From UBA2206 sp049303905 (lineage in GTDB: Bacteria > Patescibacteriota > Minisyncoccia > Moranbacterales > UBA2206): a stretch of DNA of 31,978 nucleotides. Positions within the stretch are counted from its first letter, which is position 1, and every line of letters starts with the position of its first letter. The position numbers and the translations under genes are program-made. The DNA lies in NCBI GenBank assembly GCA_049303905.1, contig JBAQNP010000010.1, forward strand, positions 1 to 31,978, in the 5' to 3' direction. Under the pieces are notes generated by a model. It was not told where the DNA came from. It did no database searches and saw only the letters and a program-made list of their open reading frames with translations. Shown piece by piece: positions 27,090 to 31,978 of this stretch.

Positions 27090-30056
27090 ATGGCATTTAA
27101 AAAAGTTGATTCGAGACAAAAATATTCGCAGATGGAAGAGGAGATTATTCAGTTTTGGAAAGAAGATAACACTTTTCAAAAATCAGTTTCAAGGAGAGAC
27201 AAAAAAGACTCCTATGTTTTTTATGACGGACCTCCATTTATCACAGGAGTCCCGCATTATGGAACCTTGCTTTCTTCGATTGTGAAAGACGTCGTGCCGA
27301 GATATTGGACAATGAAAGGGAAGCACGTTGAAAGACGGTGGGGTTGGGATTGCCATGGTTTGCCGGCAGAAAATTTGGTGGAGAAAAAATTAGGCATCAA
27401 AGACAAGCGTGACGTAGCTAAAATTGGATTGGAAAAATACATTGAAACTTGCAGAAGCGAGATGGTTCAAGGTGGGAATGAATGGGAAAATACGATTGAA
27501 AGAATTGGGCGTTGGGTAGAATTCAAAAATGCCTATAAAACAATGGACAAAGAATATATGGAAAGTGTCTGGTGGGCTTTCAAAACTTTATATGAAAAAG
27601 GCAAGATTTATGAAGGAGAAAAAGTTCTGATGTATTGCACGCGTTGCGCCACACCGATTTCCAAAGCCGAAGTGGCGATGGATAATAGTTACAAGGTTGT
27701 CACTGATCCATCGGTCTATGTGAAATTTAAGTTGGAAGGTGAAGAAAACAAATATTTGTTAGCTTGGACAACTACGCCTTGGACGCTAATTTCTAATAGC
27801 GCTATTGCGGTAAACAAATCAATAAAATATAGCGAGATTGAATTTGAAAATGAAATTTTGATTATGGCTGATTCTTTAGTGGAGAAAACTATGACCAATG
27901 AAAAACATCAGCCATTAGAATATAAAAAACTAAAAACTTATAACGGAAAAGAATTAATTGGAAAAAGATACGAACCATTATTTAATATAAGCATCGAAAA
28001 AGAAAATGCTTTTAGGATTTGGCATGCAGATTTTGTGCATGATGAAGAAGGTACCGGCATAGCCCATGAATCACCGGCCTATGGAGAAGAAGATTATGAA
28101 TTAAGCAAAAAAAATAATTTTCCATGGATAATGTCTACTGATGAAAATGGAATTTATACTTATGGCAGATGGCAGGGGAAAAATATTTGGGAGGTAAACA
28201 AAGAAATTGCCAAAACGCTTTTGGCCGAGGGCGTTGTTTTCAAAATTAACTATATCGATCATGAATATCCGCATTGTCATCGCTGTGGGACTAAGCTAAT
28301 GTATCGCGCTCATCCAAGTTGGTTTATGAATATTGATGGGCAAAAATCAGAAATGTTGGCGCAAAATAAAAATATCAATTGGTTTCCGCAGCATTTCAAA
28401 GAAAAACGTTTTAAAAATACGATCGAAACTGCACCTGATTGGAATCTGAGTCGGGATCGTTTTTGGGCTACGCCAATTCCAGTTTGGCGCGGAGAAAAAA
28501 GTGATGGCACGGTGGTGACAAAAGTGGTGGGAAGTTATCAGGAACTCAAAGAGCTTTCTGGCGTGGAGCTTCCTGACTATCATTTGCCATATGTGGACAG
28601 AATCGAGTTTGAATTAGATGGGGTAAAAATGAAGCGCGTGGAAAAAGTGATGGATTGTTGGTTTGAGTCAGGCTCAATGCCTTTTGCTCAATTCCACTAT
28701 CCTTTTGAAAATCGTGAAAAATTTGAAGAAAATTTTCCCGGAGATTTTATCTCAGAATATGTTGGACAAGTGCGCGCCTGGTTCTATTATCTGCATGCAA
28801 TCTCGGTGGGGCTCTTTGGCAAAGTTGCTTTCAAGAATGTGATAGTGACGGGAACAATCGCGGGGGCTGATGGCAAAAAAATGTCAAAATCACTTGGAAA
28901 TTATACAGATTCAAATATTCTACTAGATCAATATAGCGCTGATGCTTTACGCTATCTTTTGATTAGCTCCCCACTTTTAAATGGAGAAGATTTTGCCTTG
29001 ATTGACAAAGACGTTTCTGATATTCAAAGAAAATTAGCAACTCTTTGGCAAAGTTATAGTTTTTTTGTGATGTATGCCAATGTGGATAAATGGAATCCAA
29101 AAGAAAACAAAGGAGTACCTCAAGTTTCTAATTTATTGGACAAATGGATTGTATCGAAACTACATAGTCTAATTAAGACTGTAGATGAAAATATGCTTTC
29201 CTATGATTTGCCAAATGCTACAAAACCAATCATGGATTTTATCGACAATCTTTCCAATTGGTATATTCGGCGTAGTCGCAAGCGTTTTTGGAAATCGGAA
29301 AATGACACTGACAAAAATGAAGCTTATGCCACGTTACATTATGTGTTAGTTGAACTTTCAAAATTGATGGCGCCATTTACGCCGTTTATTGCGGAGGAGA
29401 TTTATCGGAACTTAACTTCAAATACCTCACCCCAACCCTCTCCTTATAAAGGAGAGGGAGAAATCACCCCTTCTCCTTTACAAGGAGAAGGTGCCCGTAG
29501 GGCGGATGAGGTGAATTCCGTGCATCTGGCTGATTTCCCAGTGGCCGATGAAAAATTGATTGATGAAAAATTGAATGAAGAGATGAAAAAGACGCGAGAG
29601 ATAATTAGTGTTGGACTACAAAAAAGAGCTTTGGCGAAAATCAAGGTTCGTCAACCGCTTCAAGTAGCAAGTATAAAGTATAAGGTAGGAAGTGAAGATA
29701 TTGTTGATATAATAAAAGAAGAGTTAAATATCAAGGAAGTAAAAGTAAACGAAAAACAAGAAGAGGAAATTATTCTCGACACCGAAATCACTCCCGAACT
29801 AAAACTCGAAGGCCAAGCGCGAGAGGTGATTCGTTTTATTCAAGAAATGCGAAAAGAAGCGGGCTTCGAAGTTGACAATCGAATTGAAATATTTTATAGT
29901 GGTGAATCATTGGTCTTTAACAATTTTAAAAAACTAATTGCCAAAGAAACTTTGGCGAATGGCATATTGTCTTCCGATGAAATCTCTGGAGATCTCAAAA
30001 AAACTTTTGAGATGGATGGAGAGAAGTTGGAAATCGGGATAAGGAAAATAATTTAA
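27090..30056 (+). CDS. ileS: Isoleucine--tRNA ligase, type 2 (eukaryote-like)
   Basis: A class I synthetase of 988 residues with CP1 editing domain. The HIGH-equivalent is H56-Y-G-T in FYDGPPFITGVPHYGTLLSS, and KMSKS is K597-M-S-K-S601 in GADGKKMSKSLGN. WGWDCHGLPAE and the editing-site region WTTTPWTLISNSAIAV are clear. The FxTGxPHYG style and overall order match type 2 IleRS, the group found in eukaryotes, archaea and some bacteria and often insensitive to mupirocin. The anticodon-binding domain (from about 690) is interrupted at residues 779-808 by a repeat-derived insert rich in Pro, Gly and Glu (SPQPSPYKGEG, TPSPLQGEGARRADEV). Expression is set by the T-box upstream. Confidence 0.97.
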   Translation: MAFKKVDSRQKYSQMEEEIIQFWKEDNTFQKSVSRRDKKDSYVFYDGPPFITGVPHYGTLLSSIVKDVVPRYWTMKGKHVERRWGWDCHGLPAENLVEKKLGIKDKRDVAKIGLEKYIETCRSEMVQGGNEWENTIERIGRWVEFKNAYKTMDKEYMESVWWAFKTLYEKGKIYEGEKVLMYCTRCATPISKAEVAMDNSYKVVTDPSVYVKFKLEGEENKYLLAWTTTPWTLISNSAIAVNKSIKYSEIEFENEILIMADSLVEKTMTNEKHQPLEYKKLKTYNGKELIGKRYEPLFNISIEKENAFRIWHADFVHDEEGTGIAHESPAYGEEDYELSKKNNFPWIMSTDENGIYTYGRWQGKNIWEVNKEIAKTLLAEGVVFKINYIDHEYPHCHRCGTKLMYRAHPSWFMNIDGQKSEMLAQNKNINWFPQHFKEKRFKNTIETAPDWNLSRDRFWATPIPVWRGEKSDGTVVTKVVGSYQELKELSGVELPDYHLPYVDRIEFELDGVKMKRVEKVMDCWFESGSMPFAQFHYPFENREKFEENFPGDFISEYVGQVRAWFYYLHAISVGLFGKVAFKNVIVTGTIAGADGKKMSKSLGNYTDSNILLDQYSADALRYLLISSPLLNGEDFALIDKDVSDIQRKLATLWQSYSFFVMYANVDKWNPKENKGVPQVSNLLDKWIVSKLHSLIKTVDENMLSYDLPNATKPIMDFIDNLSNWYIRRSRKRFWKSENDTDKNEAYATLHYVLVELSKLMAPFTPFIAEEIYRNLTSNTSPQPSPYKGEGEITPSPLQGEGARRADEVNSVHLADFPVADEKLIDEKLNEEMKKTREIISVGLQKRALAKIKVRQPLQVASIKYKVGSEDIVDIIKEELNIKEVKVNEKQEEEIILDTEITPELKLEGQAREVIRFIQEMRKEAGFEVDNRIEIFYSGESLVFNNFKKLIAKETLANGILSSDEISGDLKKTFEMDGEKLEIGIRKII
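29424..29512. repeat. Palindromic repeat element inside ileS
   Basis: Outer arms ACCTCA (29424-29429) and TGAGGT (29507-29512) enclose two hairpins: CCCTCTCCTT/AAGGAGAGGG (29436-29458) and CCTTCTCCTT/AAGGAGAAGG (29469-29491). It is in frame. The encoded SPQPSPxxGEG/TPSPxxGEG text is a pattern seen in repeats of many bacterial genomes. Confidence 0.9.
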
Positions 30057-30070
30057 CAAGGAGACATAAA

Positions 30071-30337
30071 ATGATTCTTGGTATCATAAAAATGTTTTGC
30101 GGAATAATTTTGTCGATTGCGGGAATTTTGGCGAGTGGCTTAACTTTGATAATATTTTTTATCTTAAGAGAGGGTTGGTTTGTTGTGGAACCACTTAATT
30201 TGGAAAATATTGTCAGATGGCTGAGCCTACCAAATTCTGAAATAATTACAATGATTTTATGGCTTGCCATATCTTTCTTGGGCGCGAAACTTGTTTTTAG
30301 GGGGATAGAAGATATATCCAAAAACTCAAAAATATAA
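30071..30337 (+). CDS. Small two-TM membrane protein, unknown
   Basis: An 88-residue protein with a first membrane helix at about 5-32, a short loop carrying EGWFVVEPLNLENIVRWLS, and a second helix at about 56-76, ending in a short polar tail (GIEDISKNSKI). AAGGAGA lies about 7 nt before ATG 30071. The gene begins 14 bp after the ileS stop on the same strand, so it is likely read in the T-box operon, although its own strong ribosome-binding site sets it apart from ileS. No family recognised. Confidence 0.65.
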   Translation: MILGIIKMFCGIILSIAGILASGLTLIIFFILREGWFVVEPLNLENIVRWLSLPNSEIITMILWLAISFLGAKLVFRGIEDISKNSKI

Positions 30338-30353
30338 AAAGGAGGAGAATGTT

Positions 30354-30437
30354 GTGTGTCAGTGGATAATTTTATTTTTTGCCATCATAGCCGTATTAGT
30401 TCTCTACGGTTTAGTTTTCCTTCTTGATGAAAATTAG
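30354..30437 (+). CDS. 27-residue single-TM peptide (GTG start)
   Basis: GGAGGAG (30341-30347) is followed 8 nt after GGAGG by GTG 30354. The frame reads MCQWIILFFAIIAVLVLYG, continues as one hydrophobic helix and ends LLDEN. An ATG at 30349 in another frame gives only six codons, so GTG is preferred. The size and helix suit a small membrane peptide. It follows the 30071 gene by 16 bp. Confidence 0.5.
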   Translation: MCQWIILFFAIIAVLVLYGLVFLLDEN

Positions 30438-30447
30438 GAGGGGAAAG

Positions 30448-30543
30448 ATGAATCATAACTTTTACCGGCGGTTTTACGAATCTCTCGCAAACCGCCGTTG
30501 TTTTTTTCTGGGTGCTTGCCAAAAGGGCAAAAGTCTGCTATAA
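30448..30543 (+). CDS. 31-codon ORF overlapping a terminator
   Basis: AGGAGGGG ends 4 nt before ATG 30448. The frame opens MNHNFYRRFYESLANRRC and ends KSLL at the TATAAT box of the next promoter. The terminator hairpin 30466-30507 lies inside it, so full-length message would be rare. It may be a remnant of a longer gene or a leader peptide. Confidence 0.3.
   Translation: MNHNFYRRFYESLANRRCFFLGACQKGKSLL
30466..30507 (+). terminator. Terminator of the ileS operon
   Basis: CGGCGGTTT (30466-30474) pairs with AAACCGCCG (30489-30497), followed by TTGTTTTTTT. Confidence 0.88.
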
Positions 30544-30544
30544 T
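30516..30544 (+). promoter_or_regulatory. Promoter of the leader RNA / CAP gene
   Basis: TTGCCA (30516-30521), a 17-bp spacer ending TGC, and a perfect TATAAT (30539-30544). Confidence 0.75.
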
Positions 30545-30550
30545 GGTTAT

Positions 30551-30621
30551 GTAAGTGGCTAATCTGCCAGCTGGCGGAAGCCACAAAAGTGTTGAAAGCC
30601 GGGTGAAAAGCCCGGATTTTA
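30551..30621 (+). ncRNA. Short structured leader or small RNA
   Basis: The transcript would fold GUGGCU (30555-30560) with AGCCAC (30579-30584) around a UGCCAGCUGGCG palindrome, then CCGGG (30599-30603) with CCCGG (30611-30615) and AUUUUAUUUAUUU, a terminator. It is either a small RNA of about 75 nt or an attenuated leader of the CAP gene. The CCAGCTGG core is a common repeat motif, which weakens the case for a dedicated RNA. Confidence 0.4.
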
Positions 30622-30625
30622 TTTA

Positions 30626-30706
30626 TTTACGAAAGTACGAATCAAACTAAAATACGAATAAATGCAAAAAAGGATTAGTAATTTCGTTTAATTCGTACTT
30701 TCGTAA
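30626..30706 (+). repeat. ATTCGTA/TACGAAT repeat, CAP-gene copy
   Basis: Left arm TTTACGAAAGTACGAAT, right arm ATTCGTACTTTCGTAAA, exact reverse complements over 17 bp, separated by about 47 bp with ATACGAAT and GATTAGTAAT. It ends at the CAP-gene start. Confidence 0.75.
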
Positions 30707-30715
30707 ATGGTTATT

Positions 30716-31561
30716 ATGATTAAGAGACTAAAAATCAAATTAATAGAAGAATTTTTCATAGAAACAGTGGCAATTGCGATTATGTTTTTCATTTTTGCTG
30801 TGCCGATAATGGCCAGTGAAATTAACCCAGGGAAAGTTATTCAATTAGTGAACATCGCTCGAGAAAAAGAAGGACTAGCGCCGTTGAGTCAAAGCGAGGC
30901 CTTAAGAAAAGTAGCCAATGACAAACTTAATGATATGATTGAGAATCATTATTTTGCCCATACTTCACCTAAAGGAAAAACCCCTTGGTATTGGTTTGAA
31001 AAAGAAGACTACGACTATCAATTTGCCGGAGAAAATTTAGCCATCAATTATACTAGCGCCGAAGAACAACAAAAAGCTTGGATGAATAGTCCGACACACC
31101 GAAAAAATATTTTGAATTCTGATTACAAAGAAATTGGCGTGGCATTTGGCGCCGGAGAAATTAATGGGGAAATGTCACTTATCACCGTGCAAGAATTTGG
31201 CTCTAGAGCTATGGTAGCTGGAGCTTCAAAGGAAGGAGAAAATTTCATAATGCAAAAAAGTTCGGACCTATTAGAAAGGGGAGCGGAAATTTTACCGCAA
31301 GTCTTGGCGATAAAGAAAGATACTCCAGTTAAAATTAGTTCAGAGAATAAAATTGATTCCAAGATTGATCCCTCGGCGTTTTGGTCTGGCGCATCTAATG
31401 TTCTATCCTTAGCTTCCGCAATACTTTTTTTAGGATCCCTATTCCTACTTCCAATTGCTTTTTTAGCAATAGCTTGCGACAAGATATATTTGGCTTATGA
31501 AATGAAAAAACATTATGCGAATAGCGCCTCTGCGAATGCGCACATGCGAATGACGAGCTAG
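30716..31561 (+). CDS. CAP/SCP-domain extracellular protein with a C-terminal membrane segment
   Basis: A 281-residue protein from ATG 30716 (ATG 30707 adds three residues and begins at the repeat edge). An N-terminal signal or anchor helix (about 14-33) is followed by a CAP domain (about 40-165). Family marks are VNIAREKEGLAPLSQSEALRKVA, the His/Glu set in HYFAHTSPKGKTPWYW and YQFAGENLAINY, and SPTHRKNILNSDYKEIGVAF. This is the bacterial YkwD-like type; CAP domains bind lipids or act as proteases in some eukaryotes, and bacterial roles are unclear. A linker and a second membrane helix (about 225-262) follow. The final residues YANSASANAHMRM are encoded by GCGAAT repeats, so the tail is repeat-derived. 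Confidence 0.9.
   Translation: MIKRLKIKLIEEFFIETVAIAIMFFIFAVPIMASEINPGKVIQLVNIAREKEGLAPLSQSEALRKVANDKLNDMIENHYFAHTSPKGKTPWYWFEKEDYDYQFAGENLAINYTSAEEQQKAWMNSPTHRKNILNSDYKEIGVAFGAGEINGEMSLITVQEFGSRAMVAGASKEGENFIMQKSSDLLERGAEILPQVLAIKKDTPVKISSENKIDSKIDPSAFWSGASNVLSLASAILFLGSLFLLPIAFLAIACDKIYLAYEMKKHYANSASANAHMRMTS
31516..31551. repeat. GCGAAT (ATTCGC) words at the 3' end of the CAP gene
   Basis: GCGAAT at 31517, 31532 and 31546, with GCG/CGC between. The minus strand resembles the ATTCGC block at 18847-18878. Confidence 0.45.
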
Positions 31562-31692
31562 ATCTAATCTTACAACATGATATAGTTTTGATAGAAGTAA
31601 AAAAGAATAGGGAAGTAATAGGCCGAAAAAGCCTAAAAAAAGAAAGGCTAGATTCCTTGCCTTATCGAGTAAGACTCGAGATAAAAACAAAA

Positions 31693-31724
31693 ACAAAAAA
31701 TTCCACCGCTTGGGTGGTTTTTTT
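31693..31724 (+). terminator. Terminator after the CAP gene
   Basis: CCACC (31703-31707) pairs with GGTGG (31713-31717), followed by seven T. A further hairpin (GAGTaagACTC with flanking TTATC/GATAA) lies about 30 bp upstream. From the stop codon at 31561 to 31873 I see no gene. Confidence 0.8.
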
Positions 31725-31873
31725 GACGCAACTAAAATTATTAAACAATGAAATTTAAAATTGTCAAGCATCGATAAACACTGGACAAATTTTAATATCC
31801 ATAGTAGATTAAATCTGTTAAAGTGTTTTAAGTACGGGTGAAATGAACACAATTATTAACCAGCCGAGCAATT

Positions 31874-31978
31874 CTACTCCAAAGCATATCTAACACTTTG
31901 TGCTTTGAAGTAGGCTTGTATCTTTTGAGGTCTTCTTTGAATCGATTTCATAAACGCATGAATATTTCTTTTTAACTC
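31874..31978 (-). CDS. Truncated ORF at the right edge, possibly transposase-like
   Basis: Reading in from the right edge on the minus strand, 34 codons end at TAG (31874-31876): ELKRNIHAFMKSIQRRPQ, then KIQAYFKAQSVRYALE. The basic, helical text resembles the end of an integrase or transposase, but the identity is a guess. No initiation signal can be seen because the gene starts outside the window. Confidence 0.35.
   Translation of the reverse strand, partial: ELKRNIHAFMKSIQRRPQKIQAYFKAQSVRYALE

Noticed and set aside
1..31978. UGA recoding (Gracilibacteria/Absconditabacteria code)
   Set aside because: UGA ends several genes at positions fitting family lengths (argS, the 17873-18259 gene), and no frame needs UGA read as glycine.
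1..31978. CRISPR array
   Set aside because: Repeated words exist (ATTCGTA, CATG) but with no fixed repeat-spacer period and no cas genes.

Overview
The window reads as a piece of a small, AT-rich genome of the Candidate Phyla Radiation (Patescibacteria, Parcubacteria/Moranbacteria-like). That placement is inference. It rests on the gene set (ThrRS without a TGS domain, a eukaryote-like type 2 IleRS, an RND pump with no outer-membrane factor beside it, many small Cys-rich membrane or secreted proteins of no known family) and on the many short palindromic repeats between and inside genes. UGA is an ordinary stop here (for example argS and the 17873-18259 gene), so the recoded Gracilibacteria/Absconditabacteria are excluded. 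I see no rRNA, tRNA or CRISPR array.

Layout. 1-490: tail of a transposase/integrase, then a DUF1653-type gene. 491-2886 (minus): thrS behind a structured T-box-like leader with a strong promoter, and a Cys-rich small gene. 2991-7507 (minus): a two-gene RND efflux operon (adaptor, then pump), divergent from a SIMPL-domain gene (7608-8402). 8500-11850: a small orphan gene, an AI-2E/PerM-family permease, HU, a block of degenerate repeats, a YgjP-like metallopeptidase and a zinc-finger membrane protein. 11993-15600: an unknown membrane protein facing a three-gene envelope operon (vWA lipoprotein, Cys-rich secreted protein, Cys-repeat membrane protein). 15642-17406: a Fic gene with its own HTH domain, lying between rnhB and a second, diverged copy of the rnhB 3' end. 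17519-18417: three small membrane or orphan genes. 18482-19013: an unidentified structured RNA transcribed divergently from a tiny ORF. 19092-25099: dnaE, a MntA/HepT toxin-antitoxin pair, argS. 25200-26369: a GT4 glycosyltransferase. 26394-30543: a canonical T-box controlling a deoxyribosyltransferase-like gene and ileS, followed by small membrane ORFs. 30516-31561: a short leader RNA and a CAP-domain protein. The right edge holds another truncated ORF.

Three patterns cross the window. (1) rnhB, dnaE and ileS each carry a palindromic DNA element inserted in frame, so it is translated as an extra loop. (2) A family of intergenic repeats built from ATTCGTA/TACGAAT words ends within a few bases of the start codons of thrS, dnaE, the glycosyltransferase and the CAP gene. 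(3) Initiation signals fall into two classes. rnhB, fic, mntA, argS and the ygjP-like gene have a -10 box exactly 6 nt before ATG, so they are probably leaderless, and most other conserved genes show no Shine-Dalgarno site. The short orphan genes have strong GGAGG-type sites. The most novel candidates are the Fic cassette with the rnhB tail duplication, the structured RNA at 18482-18773, the vWA/Cys-rich envelope operon and the coding palindromes.
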